Of a stretch of 64,000 nucleotides of DNA, positions 26,986-35,969 are shown one piece after another (positions within the stretch are counted from its first letter, which is position 1; the number at the start of each line of letters is the position of its first letter). The notes below the pieces were generated by a model. It did not search any database and was not told the DNA's origin. It saw only the letters and a program-made list of their open reading frames with translations. This DNA is from an uncultured Alphaproteobacteria bacterium. Its GTDB lineage: Bacteria; Pseudomonadota; Alphaproteobacteria; RF32; CAG-239. A program made the translations under genes and the position numbers. Where the stretch lies: positions 29,259-93,258 of the forward strand of contig CAJUCZ010000005.1 of assembly GCA_910585375.1 (NCBI GenBank). The letters run 5' to 3'.

Positions 26986-27256
26986 ATGTTTCCGAGACTT
27001 TTTGTTCTATAGTCATCCCCTGGAATGACTATATAGACAGCCTGAAAATAACTATAAAGCAGAGAAGATAACAAAGAGAAAAAAGAGGAAAGTAAAAACG
27101 TTTAATTATATAAAATGCAATTTTATTATTTTTGTAAAATATATTTTACACTTTTAAATATGACAAAGTTGCTAATGTTCTTAACTTGAAAGTTACCATT
27201 ACATTATATAGTTGGAAGAAACAGACAGCATTGCCAACAACAAAACGGAGAAGAAG

Positions 27257-27838
27257 ATGAGAAAGAAAGGTTATTTTGCTGACAAAAAGCACAGGCTGAT
27301 TGCCGAACTGGTCGGGATTCCGGTTTTGGCGCTGGTAATTTATCTTATGATTTCTTCTTCGTTCAACAGTTCTGCCGAAAAGTTCAAGTTGTCAAAAGCC
27401 ATTGAGAACTTGCAAACATTGAGCAACAATATTCACACGGCTTATGCCGCCACACCGGACTATTCCGGCATGGATATTGATTCTTTACGGGCGACAGCCC
27501 TAATTCCGGCCGATATGCTCGACAAAGACGGCAACGTGACAAATTCTTACGGCGGTTCGGTCTTTATTGCGCCTACAAAATACCTGAATGTGGATAACGG
27601 CGCTTTTGCAATTATTTATAACGGACTGAGCAAGAAAGGCTGCGTTTCTTTGTTGTCTACGCCGTTTCAACTGGCAGGTATTGCCGGTGTGGACATCAAG
27701 CCGATTGAAACAGACATTCCGCAGACGGCAGAAACTAAATTTGACAAGTCCGCCCTGCCGATGTCAGAGGAACTGGCAAACACGCTCTGCGAGGCAGAAA
27801 ACGACCCTACCAACGCCATCATCTGGATGTTTTATTAG
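27257..27838 (+). CDS. PilS-like protein with a non-cleaved N-terminal anchor (second copy)
   Basis: The ATG at 27257 has GGAG six bases upstream, giving 193 residues. The N-terminus is basic (MRKKGYFADKKHR) and is followed by one membrane span (IAELVGIPVLALVIYLMI). It has no Gly-X4-Glu prepilin site. The remainder follows the pilin pattern: KFKLSKAIENLQTLSNNI, then YSGMDIDSL, GGSVFIAP, FAIIYNGLSKKGC and a late Cys. It is thus the third PilS-type protein in a row and the second without a leader. I infer an anchored minor pilin or adaptor. It ends one base from the convergent ATPase gene. Confidence 0.78.
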   Translation: MRKKGYFADKKHRLIAELVGIPVLALVIYLMISSSFNSSAEKFKLSKAIENLQTLSNNIHTAYAATPDYSGMDIDSLRATALIPADMLDKDGNVTNSYGGSVFIAPTKYLNVDNGAFAIIYNGLSKKGCVSLLSTPFQLAGIAGVDIKPIETDIPQTAETKFDKSALPMSEELANTLCEAENDPTNAIIWMFY

Positions 27839-27839
27839 T

Positions 27840-28802
27840 TTAATATTCCTGAAACAGGCTCATGCCGCGGGCAAGGCGGGTCATTTGGGTTTCAATTGAC
27901 GTACCAAGGTTTAACTTGCCGCTTTTGATAATGCCGCGCACCTGATCGCCGTGGGAAGAGTTCGGGTTGGCAAAGAGGTAGGTCGCTACCGGTTTTTTTA
28001 CGCTCGTGCCCATTAATCCCTGATGCAATACGCCGATAATACCACGGGAGAACAAGTCATAGGCCAACTCTTCGCTCATTGACGTAGAGGCGGCGTATTT
28101 AACAACAGAATAAATCGCATCGGTAATGTTATTGGCGTGAATGGTCGAAAGCACCAAGTGGCCGGAAGTGGCAGCGCGCAAGACCTCGCTGGCGGTATCG
28201 GGTGTTCTGATCTCTCCTACCAGAATATAGTTTGGTTTTGAGCGCAATGCCGATTTTAACGAAGCCCCCCAGTCATCATTCTGAGGCTGCGTCTGTTTGC
28301 ACAAGCCCAAGCCGCCTTTGGTGGATTTGTAAATCCCGTCCAGAGGCATTTCGGTCGGGTCTTCAATGGTATAAGCAAAGCCGCCTTCAATTGCCAAAAA
28401 CTCTTTCAACAGCGAAGAAATGGCCGTGGTTTTGCCGGCGCCGGTCGGACCTGACCACAGAATAAGACCGGAAGCGTTTGACAATGACAGCAGGAACTTG
28501 GTTAATTCATGCGGAAAACCCAGACTGCCGAAAGGCGGGACTTTCTCCGGCATTTTACGGGCACAATATTGTGTACCGTACAGGCTTTCGGTTCGCTCAA
28601 CACGGTAAAAAATGTTTTCATAAAGCAAGGAATAAGACGGGTTATGGCCGTCCCATTTTTCTTCCAGCCGTTTATAAAAAATGTCAAAATCTTCGGCATC
28701 CAAAATTGTCAGGCCGTTTTTGGTCTGTCCGTCCGGAATGAACGCAATCCGATCCGGCGTGATGTAAATGTCCGAAAATTTGACGTCATTGATTTTTACC
28801 AT
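27840..28802 (-). CDS. PilT-like secretion/retraction ATPase
   Basis: The protein has 320 residues with Walker A GPTGAGKTT (about 117-125), an acidic box YTIEDPTEMP, Walker B YILVGEIR and a His box STIHANN. It lacks the long N-terminal domain and zinc site of the PilQ-type ATPase. It is closer to PilT, TcpT-like or DotB-like single-domain ATPases of the GspE superfamily. It could retract the adjacent pilus or serve the VirB-like channel in the place of VirB11. It lies on the opposite strand, convergent with the pilin cluster. Which machine it serves is not decided by the sequence. Confidence 0.82.
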   Translation of the reverse strand: MVKINDVKFSDIYITPDRIAFIPDGQTKNGLTILDAEDFDIFYKRLEEKWDGHNPSYSLLYENIFYRVERTESLYGTQYCARKMPEKVPPFGSLGFPHELTKFLLSLSNASGLILWSGPTGAGKTTAISSLLKEFLAIEGGFAYTIEDPTEMPLDGIYKSTKGGLGLCKQTQPQNDDWGASLKSALRSKPNYILVGEIRTPDTASEVLRAATSGHLVLSTIHANNITDAIYSVVKYAASTSMSEELAYDLFSRGIIGVLHQGLMGTSVKKPVATYLFANPNSSHGDQVRGIIKSGKLNLGTSIETQMTRLARGMSLFQEY

Positions 28803-28865
28803 ATCTGCCTGCCTTTTATATTGTGTTTTTCCCTTTATTATACGCGGCAGAGCGTAAATTTATGG

Positions 28866-29942
28866 TTAACCGCGGCGGTCAAAATCAATCCGCGGATCAA
28901 CCAGCGAATAGGTAATATCCGAAATCAGCTTCAGCACCAGCCCCAGCAAGGCAAAAATGTATAATGTGCCGAAGATTACCGGATAATCGCGGCTCATAAT
29001 CGCCTCATAGCCCAGCAGCCCCAGACCGTTGAGCGAGAAGACAACCTCTATCAAAAGTGCGCCGCTGAACAGCATTTTTATCAGCATGGCCGGAAATCCG
29101 GCAATCACAATCAGCATGGCGTTTCTGAACACATGACGGTACAAGACCTGACGTTCGCTCAGGCCTTTGGCACGCGCCGTCAGGACATAGGGTTTGTTAA
29201 TCTCATCAAGAAAAGAGTTTTTGGTCAGCATGGTCAGGCTGGCAAAACCGCCGATTACCATAGCCAGTACCGGCAGCGTGATATGCCAGAAATAGTCTGC
29301 AATTTTTGCAAAAAAGCCCAGTTGCTCCCAGTTATCCGAAGTTATGCCCCGCAACGGGAACCATTGAAAATATGTGCCGCCGGCAAAAAAGACAATCAGA
29401 AAGACGGCAAACAAAAATACAGGAACCGCCGAACCGACGACAACGGCAAAAGACGTCCAGATGTCAAAAGGCGAGCCGTCGCGGACTGCTTTTTTGATGC
29501 CGAGCGGAATGGCTATCAGATAAATTATCAATGTTGACCACAAGCCCAGAGAAACAGATACCGGCATCCGTTCGCCAATCAGTTTTATGACGCTCTTGTC
29601 CTGATAAAAGCTTTTGCCGAAATCAAACAGCAGATAGTCTTTGATCATTTTCAAAAAGCGGACATGCGCCGGCTTGTCAAAACCAAATTGTTTTTCCAGT
29701 TCCTTAACCAGCTCTTCCGGCACGCCCTGTGCACCCTGATACCGGCTTCCGGCATTGGACATGTTCATTTGTGCGGTTGAAGAAAACTGCGATTTGCCGT
29801 CAACGTTAAATCCGCGGTATTTGGCCAGCGTATGTTCTACCGGCCCGCCGGGGGCAAATTGGACAATAATAAAATTGAGCGCCAGAATTCCCAGCAAAGT
29901 CAGCGGAATAAGCAGCAGGCGTTTGATGATATAGTTTCTCAT
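28866..29942 (-). CDS. yejB: ABC transporter permease, YejB family (peptide/microcin C uptake)
   Basis: The protein has 358 residues, typical of YejB. It starts MRNYIIKRLLLIPLTLLGI, has the FAPGGPVE motif after the first span, five or six membrane segments and an EAA-like loop (ARAKGLSERQVLYRHVFRNA). It belongs to the inner-membrane importer for oligopeptides and microcin C, working with YejA, YejE and YejF. Its ATG overlaps the yejA stop by four bases (ATGA), indicating translational coupling. YejE and YejF do not follow; a PilT-like ATPase gene comes next. Confidence 0.92.
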   Translation of the reverse strand: MRNYIIKRLLLIPLTLLGILALNFIIVQFAPGGPVEHTLAKYRGFNVDGKSQFSSTAQMNMSNAGSRYQGAQGVPEELVKELEKQFGFDKPAHVRFLKMIKDYLLFDFGKSFYQDKSVIKLIGERMPVSVSLGLWSTLIIYLIAIPLGIKKAVRDGSPFDIWTSFAVVVGSAVPVFLFAVFLIVFFAGGTYFQWFPLRGITSDNWEQLGFFAKIADYFWHITLPVLAMVIGGFASLTMLTKNSFLDEINKPYVLTARAKGLSERQVLYRHVFRNAMLIVIAGFPAMLIKMLFSGALLIEVVFSLNGLGLLGYEAIMSRDYPVIFGTLYIFALLGLVLKLISDITYSLVDPRIDFDRRG

Positions 29943-31759
29943 TTTTTATCCTCCGCGGCTTTGTCCCACCAGGTCAGAAACTGCAGGCCAATCGGTTCTT
30001 TGGCTGATTTGTGCGCAAATTTGTTCCAATAGGCAATGCGCTGATACGGCGAGTACCAATGGGGTATCAGGTAATATTCGTGCCGCAGCACCCGATCCAA
30101 CCCATTTACGGCGGCTATATAGTCGTCTTTATGCTGGGCTTTGACCACTTCTTCAATCAGGGCGTCTACCGCCGGATTTTGAACGCCGATAATATTAAAA
30201 CTGCCGTTTATAGCGGCCGATCCGGAGCCCCAGATTTCTTTCAGTTCATTGCCGGGGGAAGAACTGCCGGGGTAAGAAATAATTGCCACATCATAGTCAA
30301 ACTTATCCAACCGGTTTTTGAAAATGTTGGTTTCTATATTGCGGAAAACAGCCTTAATGCCGATTTTTTGCAGATTGTGCAAAAACGGCAGCATAACACG
30401 GGTAAAGGCCGAGCCGTTGGCCGTATTGCTTAAAATTTCAAACTCCAGCGGACGGCCGGTTTGAAGATTTGTCATTTTGCCGTCTACAAAGTCATAGCCG
30501 GCCTCTTTAAGCAGGGCCACAGCCGCACGCAAATTCCGCCTTGTTTGCAGATAGCCGCCGTGCACCGGATTTTCAGGCATCGTACCGAAGACTTCCGCCG
30601 GCAGAAGCTTTTTGTATTTTTGCAAAAGCCCTAGTTCCTTGCCTTGCGGCTTGCCTGATGCTTCCAACCCGCTGTTGGGAAAAAAGCCTTCAATCCGGCG
30701 GTACTGGTTATAAAAAAGTTTTTCGTTCGCCCAATCGAAATCAAAAGCCAGCGCAACAGCCTGCCGGACTTTTTTGTCCTGAAAAAGCGGACGGCGAAGA
30801 TTGAAGGCAAAGCTCTGAAGATTGGCCGCCTTATTGTGCGCCATATCTTCTTTTATGATCTTTCCGGATTTTATCAGATCATTGTCATAACCGGTTACCC
30901 AGATTTTGGCAATGTATTCTTCCCGCAGATCAATATTGCCGGCAAACAAGGCCTGCAGCGTGACAGTGGTATCCTGATAATAGTCATAGCGGATTTCGTC
31001 AAAGTTAAAAAATCCGGCGCGGCTCGGAATATTTTGCGCCCAATAGTCCTTGTTCCTTTTCAAAACCGTATATTTACCGAAAGAAAAGCTGTCTACCCGA
31101 TACGGACCGCTGCCAAGCGGCGGTGTGGTAACCGGTGTGGCAAAGTCTTTGCCCTGCCAGTCTTTTTGAGAAAAAACCGCAATCTGGGTCAAAATCAGCG
31201 GCAACTCTTTGTTTTGCGAGCCGGAGCGGAAATGAAAACGAACATGGCGGTCACTGACCTTTTCCACACGCGCAACGTCTCCGTAATAAACCTTATATAT
31301 CGGCGAACCTTTTTCAATCAGAGCATTAAAACTGAAAATCACGTCGTCGGCAAGAATCGGGCTGCCGTCCTGAAACTTTGCCCGCTTATCCAGAATAAAG
31401 CCGATAAAACTGTTATCATCGGGAACTTCAAACTTTTCGGCAATCAGAGGATAGGCCGTCGAGATATCATCCGCCGGCGAAAATCCCAGCGTATCCAAAG
31501 TTAAAGCCGCCGTTTCCGGTGATGCGATGCCTTTAAAGATATAGGGATTGAAGTTGTCAAAACTGCCATAAGCAGGAAGCACAATCCGGCCGCCTTTCGG
31601 CGCCTTGGGATCGGCATAATCAAAACTTGCAAAACCAGGCGCATACTTTGGTTCGCCATACAGTGAAAAATACGGCAGAATTTTGGTTTCCGCAGCGGCA
31701 GACGGGACAAAAGCAACCAGACACAAGAACAGAAAAAATTTATTTATAATTTTCTTCAT
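29939..31759 (-). CDS. yejA: Periplasmic solute-binding protein, YejA family
   Basis: The start is the ATG at 31759, which gives a signal peptide MKKIINKFFLFLCLVAFVPSAAA; the longer frame has no comparable feature. The mature protein of about 583 residues is a family 5 extracellular binding protein, with LSLYGEPKYAPGF-like opening (FSLYGEPKYAPGF), DPKAPKGG, PLGSGPY and IPHWYSPYQRIAYWNKF, all typical of YejA. It delivers peptides to YejB/YejE. The gene starts inside the end of the upstream unknown gene (20-base overlap). Confidence 0.92.
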   Translation of the reverse strand: MKKIINKFFLFLCLVAFVPSAAAETKILPYFSLYGEPKYAPGFASFDYADPKAPKGGRIVLPAYGSFDNFNPYIFKGIASPETAALTLDTLGFSPADDISTAYPLIAEKFEVPDDNSFIGFILDKRAKFQDGSPILADDVIFSFNALIEKGSPIYKVYYGDVARVEKVSDRHVRFHFRSGSQNKELPLILTQIAVFSQKDWQGKDFATPVTTPPLGSGPYRVDSFSFGKYTVLKRNKDYWAQNIPSRAGFFNFDEIRYDYYQDTTVTLQALFAGNIDLREEYIAKIWVTGYDNDLIKSGKIIKEDMAHNKAANLQSFAFNLRRPLFQDKKVRQAVALAFDFDWANEKLFYNQYRRIEGFFPNSGLEASGKPQGKELGLLQKYKKLLPAEVFGTMPENPVHGGYLQTRRNLRAAVALLKEAGYDFVDGKMTNLQTGRPLEFEILSNTANGSAFTRVMLPFLHNLQKIGIKAVFRNIETNIFKNRLDKFDYDVAIISYPGSSSPGNELKEIWGSGSAAINGSFNIIGVQNPAVDALIEEVVKAQHKDDYIAAVNGLDRVLRHEYYLIPHWYSPYQRIAYWNKFAHKSAKEPIGLQFLTWWDKAAEDKK

Positions 31760-33107
31760 CCACCCAGCCCCGGAAAGGTGAACTGAAAGCATCTTCTCCG
31801 GCGGCAGGCGCTTTTAACGAAGGCTCCGTCCGTTGCGGTTCTTCTGCACGGGCAGCAGAAGAACTCATCTGCTCCCACTCGCGGCGAAGGCTTTCCAGCG
31901 TACGCTGCGTGTTGCTCAGGATCGGGATAACATCATCTTCCACCACAACTTTTTCTTCCGTCTGTTCCTGAGCAAAAACGGTTGGAGATTCAGGCTGCGG
32001 CGCCGCGATTTCAAACGACGGTTCCGCAGACGGCATCACTGGCGCATCTTCGCCGAAGCTGCGCTCTAAAGCCATAGAGAAAGGATCCCGACCATTTTCT
32101 TCCGGACGGCGATAATCAATATATTCTTCATCCTCACGGTTTTTCCTTTTGCCAAAAAGCGCAAATTTCTTCCCTAACGAAAATTTTCCGGACAGGCTTG
32201 GGCGATGCGGTTCCTCTTTTTCTTCATTCTCCGGTTCCATGGGACGGGGCCTTGCCGGTGCGGACGGCATTGCAGTTTCGCGGCATTCAGTTTTGGCGTC
32301 ATCAGATACGGCGGCGCGGAAAACTTCGGTTACGGGAGCCTGCACCGGAGGCATTTGCTCAAAACGGCTCTCACTCAGCACGGCATAAGTCTGTGAGGCT
32401 TCCCGCTTACGTTTAAGTTCATCGGAAACAGGTGCAAAAATCGAAAAGACTTTTCCCAAAACACCGGTTTCGATAATATTCAAAAAGATTTTCTCGTTAT
32501 CATGTTTTTCAAACAACTCAACAATATTTTGATAGCGGGCGCAGAATTCCATTATGGTTCCGGCAAGCACCATGTCGTGCCCGGCCTTTTCAAACATACG
32601 CATCTGAAAAGTCGGCTGACTTTGGTTAACCTCAATAATTACTTTGCCGAAAGACCATTTGCCGCCGTTTCTGACCTTGCTCCACAGGCGGTCGATTTGC
32701 TCCGGCGAGGCCAGAGAACTGCGTTGGATTATTTCCGAAATCAGTTCATTCATATCTGAAACAAACAAATCAAACTGCTGGACAATAAAACCATCACGAA
32801 TTTGCTGTTCGCTTTCCAGCATGATACGGGCAATCAAGTCCGAGTAGTCCTGATTTTTTTTCATCTGTATGAACAGCTTGTTCAAACTGCGGTTAAAGCG
32901 GTAGTCATGCAAAAACTGGTTGATGACGGCAAAGATAATCCACACGGCAAAGACAGGAAGCAGAATATATGCGGCATAAACCGACACATCGGCTATTCCG
33001 GCGGACCGGAGACCACCGGCTCCGACCGTTTCCAAAACATGCATAACGGCGTAAATGATCCAGAGCAGAGAAGAAAATATTAAGATGAAAAATGACAATG
33101 CCAACAA
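31740..33107 (-). CDS. Inner-membrane protein of unknown function
   Basis: The protein has 455 residues and I do not recognise a family. Two membrane spans lie near residues 1-25 (LSFFILIFSSLLWIIYAV) and 44-64. A helical cytoplasmic domain with ARIMLESEQQIRDGFIVQQFD and FEKAGHDMVLAGTIMEFCARY follows to about residue 230. The last 200 residues are acidic, proline-rich and probably unstructured, ending in GWVDEENYK. It overlaps yejA by 20 bases and is divergent from accA. Membrane anchorage plus a long disordered tail suggests a scaffold role, but nothing in the sequence proves it. Confidence 0.8.
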   Translation of the reverse strand: MLALSFFILIFSSLLWIIYAVMHVLETVGAGGLRSAGIADVSVYAAYILLPVFAVWIIFAVINQFLHDYRFNRSLNKLFIQMKKNQDYSDLIARIMLESEQQIRDGFIVQQFDLFVSDMNELISEIIQRSSLASPEQIDRLWSKVRNGGKWSFGKVIIEVNQSQPTFQMRMFEKAGHDMVLAGTIMEFCARYQNIVELFEKHDNEKIFLNIIETGVLGKVFSIFAPVSDELKRKREASQTYAVLSESRFEQMPPVQAPVTEVFRAAVSDDAKTECRETAMPSAPARPRPMEPENEEKEEPHRPSLSGKFSLGKKFALFGKRKNREDEEYIDYRRPEENGRDPFSMALERSFGEDAPVMPSAEPSFEIAAPQPESPTVFAQEQTEEKVVVEDDVIPILSNTQRTLESLRREWEQMSSSAARAEEPQRTEPSLKAPAAGEDAFSSPFRGWVDEENYK

Positions 33108-33272
33108 GCCTAATCTCCCTGTGTTACAATAAACTGGATTTATACTATTACAAATTGGCTAGATTTCAACGAAAAAGTATGCAATATTTACACAATAAAG
33201 CAAAATAAGAGTCGAAATATAAAAAAAATTGTGTTATCAAATCATCAGTTTGAAATAATCAAAGAGAATAGA

Positions 33273-34247
33273 ATGAATACTGAAAATACTCTGGTTTTAG
33301 ATTTTGAAAAAAACATTGTCGAGATTGAAGACAAAATGGAAGCACTCCGTCATCTGGCCGAAGGCGAAGACGTGGATATTGCTCCCGAAATTTCCCGATT
33401 GCAACAGAAATTGGAGAAACAGATGAAAGCTTCCTACGCTAATCTGACCCCGTGGCAGAAACTTCAGGTTTCAAGACATCCGCAAAGACCGCACTGCCTT
33501 GACTATATTCATGCCCTGATTGAAGATTTTACACCGCTTTGCGGTGACCGCGTATTTGCCGACGATGAGGCCATGGTCGGAGGAATCGGACGTTTTAAAG
33601 GGATTTCCGTTGTTGTACTCGGCCAGGAAAAAGGGCATGATCTGGAAAGCAGAGTCAAATATAACTTTGGCATGGCCAAACCGGAAGGATACAGAAAAGC
33701 TCAGCGTCTGATGGATTTGGCAAACAAATTTAATATGCCGGTTTTGGCTTTTGTCGATACTGACGGCGCTTTTCCGGGCGTGGAAGCCGAAGCACGCGGC
33801 CAAGCACAGGCGATTGCGGCTTCAATTGAAAAATGTCTGCAAATTAAAGTTCCGCTGGTTTCCATTGTTATCGGCATGGGCGGTTCCGGCGGCGCGATTG
33901 CGATTGCGGCGGCCAACCGTGTTCTGATGCTTGAACATTCCATTTATTCCGTTATTTCTCCGGAAGGCTGCGCTTCTATTTTGTGGCGATCCGCCGATAA
34001 GGTTAAAGAAGCGACCGAAGCCCTCAAACTTACCGCGCAGGATTTGAAAAAGCTTGGCGTTATTGACGAGATTATTCCGGAGCCGACCGGCGGCGCCCAC
34101 CGTGATCCGCAGCTGACAATTGAGCGGGTCGGAGACGCGTTGTTGAAACATCTTAAGGAATTGATGCCGCTGAGCGGAGAAGACCTTAAGCGCCTGCGTA
34201 CAGAGAAATTCTTGAAAATGGGCCGCAATACCGATTATAAAAAATAG
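33273..34247 (+). CDS. accA: Acetyl-CoA carboxylase carboxyltransferase subunit alpha
   Basis: The ATG at 33273 is chosen over a TTG at 33231 because family alignment begins near NTLVLDFEKNIVEIE; AAGAGAA lies upstream. The 324-residue length is normal. Hallmarks are WQKLQVSRHPQRPHCLDYI, GDRVFADDEAMVGGIGR, VDTDGAFPGVEAE.RGQ and IGMGGSGGAIAIAAANRV. With AccD (59573-60454 here) it transfers the carboxyl group to acetyl-CoA in the first step of fatty-acid synthesis. accA and accD are far apart, as in many proteobacteria. rmuC follows at 11 bases. Confidence 0.97.
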   Translation: MNTENTLVLDFEKNIVEIEDKMEALRHLAEGEDVDIAPEISRLQQKLEKQMKASYANLTPWQKLQVSRHPQRPHCLDYIHALIEDFTPLCGDRVFADDEAMVGGIGRFKGISVVVLGQEKGHDLESRVKYNFGMAKPEGYRKAQRLMDLANKFNMPVLAFVDTDGAFPGVEAEARGQAQAIAASIEKCLQIKVPLVSIVIGMGGSGGAIAIAAANRVLMLEHSIYSVISPEGCASILWRSADKVKEATEALKLTAQDLKKLGVIDEIIPEPTGGAHRDPQLTIERVGDALLKHLKELMPLSGEDLKRLRTEKFLKMGRNTDYKK

Positions 34248-34258
34248 GAAAAAGCAAT

Positions 34259-35395
34259 ATGGTTATAGATTTGCAGCTTATTCTGACCGCTGCAGCGGGA
34301 ATTTTGATTATCATTAATTTGCTGATATTGTTTTTGCGCAAAGATGATAAAAAGCTACAAACTATAGCCGATGTTTTTTACCGCGGTCAGGCTGAACTGG
34401 CCGGAAGACTTTCCCAGATGGCAGAAACGAATCAACAGCAACAGCATAAAATTTCCGAAGCCATTGCCGAACAGCGTTTGTCTGTTTTGAAAATGATGGA
34501 CGAGAAGCTTTTGCAAGTGACCAAAAATGTAGGGGAAGGTTTGCAAAAGACAACTATTCAGACCACTCAAACTCTTACGGACTTACGTGAAAGGCTGGCA
34601 AAGATTGATACGGCGCAGCAAAAGATTTCCGCACTTTCGGAGCAGGTTGTGTCTTTGCAGGAAGTCCTTTCCAACAAACAGGCCCGCGGCGCATTCGGCG
34701 AAATTCAGCTTAATGATTTGGTCACATCTATTTTACCGCCGTCAGCTTACGCTTTTCAAGTTGTTTTAAGCAATCAGAAAAGAGCGGACTGTGTTTTAAA
34801 TTTGCCGAATCCACCGGGAACGATTGTGATAGATTCAAAATTTCCGCTGGAAAGTTATCATGCTTTACGGACAGCAGCCAATGATCGGGAAAAGCTGGAA
34901 GCTGACCGTTTTTTCAAAGCCTCGGTTCTGAAACATATTAAGGATATTTCCGAAAAATATATTTTGCCCGGAGAAACCGCCGAATCTGCCCTGATGTTCT
35001 TACCAAGCGAGGCGATTTATGCCGAACTGCATGCCAATTTTCCGGAAGTGGTTGAAACATCTTATCGAGCAAAAGTGTGGATTGTTTCACCAACAACCCT
35101 GATGGCAACCCTTAACACGGTTCGGGCAATTTTGAAAGACGCAAAAATGCGGGAAATGGCAGGCGTTATTCAAAAAGAAGTCGGAACGCTGACTGAGGAT
35201 ATCGGACGGCTGGACGGAAGAATCGAAAGCTTGAGCCGGCATTTTAAACAAGCCAACGAAGATATTGACGGGATTAAAGTTTCATCCGGCAAGATTGCAA
35301 AAAGGATTCAGCGGATTGAGGACATTCAACTCGGCGAAGACAGAAAAGAGCTTGCAGACAATGATGCGCCGGCGGTTATTTCTCACATTGCCTGA
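34259..35395 (+). CDS. rmuC: RmuC family DNA recombination protein
   Basis: The protein has 378 residues. It has an N-terminal membrane anchor (LILTAAAGILIIINLLILFL), a coiled-coil region (about 40-145) and the RmuC domain: ARGAFGEIQLNDLV, KRADCVLNLPNP, VIDSKFPLESYHAL, LMFLPSEAIYAEL and PTTLMATLNTVRAI. RmuC is a nuclease-like protein that limits inversion between short inverted repeats. It is probably co-transcribed with accA. It is notable that about 1 kb of inverted and dispersed repeats follows it. Confidence 0.93.
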   Translation: MVIDLQLILTAAAGILIIINLLILFLRKDDKKLQTIADVFYRGQAELAGRLSQMAETNQQQQHKISEAIAEQRLSVLKMMDEKLLQVTKNVGEGLQKTTIQTTQTLTDLRERLAKIDTAQQKISALSEQVVSLQEVLSNKQARGAFGEIQLNDLVTSILPPSAYAFQVVLSNQKRADCVLNLPNPPGTIVIDSKFPLESYHALRTAANDREKLEADRFFKASVLKHIKDISEKYILPGETAESALMFLPSEAIYAELHANFPEVVETSYRAKVWIVSPTTLMATLNTVRAILKDAKMREMAGVIQKEVGTLTEDIGRLDGRIESLSRHFKQANEDIDGIKVSSGKIAKRIQRIEDIQLGEDRKELADNDAPAVISHIA

Positions 35396-35460
35396 CCTGC
35401 ACAGCCGGTGCGCACCCAGCGGATGCCGTTCCCTCCCTCTGATGCACTCTTTATTTTCTT

Positions 35461-35503
35461 TTTCATTTTCTCATCAGGGGTTTGTTTAGTTCTCTCCTTC
35501 CCG
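35461..35503 (+). repeat. Dispersed repeat shared with the right end of the window
   Basis: The sequence around TTTTCTCATCAGGGG followed by TGTTTAGT and CTCTCCTTCCC recurs at about 63938-63974 with only a few differences. At the right end it continues into a decamer tandem repeat; here it continues into a less regular pyrimidine-rich tract. Confidence 0.8.
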
Positions 35504-35744
35504 TCTCTTATCTCCCCTTTTGTTCTTCGATCTTTCTCCGCCCCTGTTTATTTTCCGCTCTCTTTCTTTTCCACTCACGCTCTCCCTCCGCGGCTCGCTC
35601 TCTTTTATCATCGTTTCCCTTTTTTTATTTTCTGGTTTTGTTTTCTTCATAGAGTTGTTTATTTTTTATTGTTACTTTTTGACTGCCAAAAAGGCCGGAG
35701 GCCGGCAGCCACAAAAGCAAAAATACTAGCCCTAAACTCGTTTT

Positions 35745-35843
35745 CTAAGTCTTCGTGAAAAAGTTCAGGCCGTCTAAGCACAAGGCTAAGACGGCAAGAA
35801 GACACAAAATGTTTTTAATTTCCTCTTTTTCACAAAGACTAAG
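35745..35843. repeat. Nested inverted repeat (MITE-like or cruciform element)
   Basis: The outer arms, 35745-35763 and 35825-35843, match at 17 of 19 positions as inverted complements. Inside is a second imperfect hairpin (35770-35794, CCGTCT..GC paired with GGCT.AGACGG). There is no coding content and no terminal target duplication that I can identify. Confidence 0.7.
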
Positions 35844-35941
35844 AAGTACTCGTTAAAGGGCATATCAACTTAGGCATCCAGGCTCGCTGCGGTTGCTTAC
35901 GCTTTCCTCGCTTGCCAAGATGTTCCAAAGAGCTTGCAGAC

Positions 35942-35969
35942 AAAAACAACCGGAGCTGCGGTTGTTTTT
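35942..35969. terminator. Perfect hairpin with A and T runs, terminator-like
   Basis: AAAAACAACCG (35942-35952) and its complement (35959-35969) flank a 6-base loop, with a T run on either strand. It could terminate transcription in both directions, though the nearest gene end (rmuC) is about 550 bases away. Confidence 0.6.

Noticed and set aside
35430..35760. Plus-strand Phe/Ser-rich open frames after rmuC
   Set aside because: They come from a pyrimidine-rich noncoding tract and lack ribosome sites and protein-like composition.
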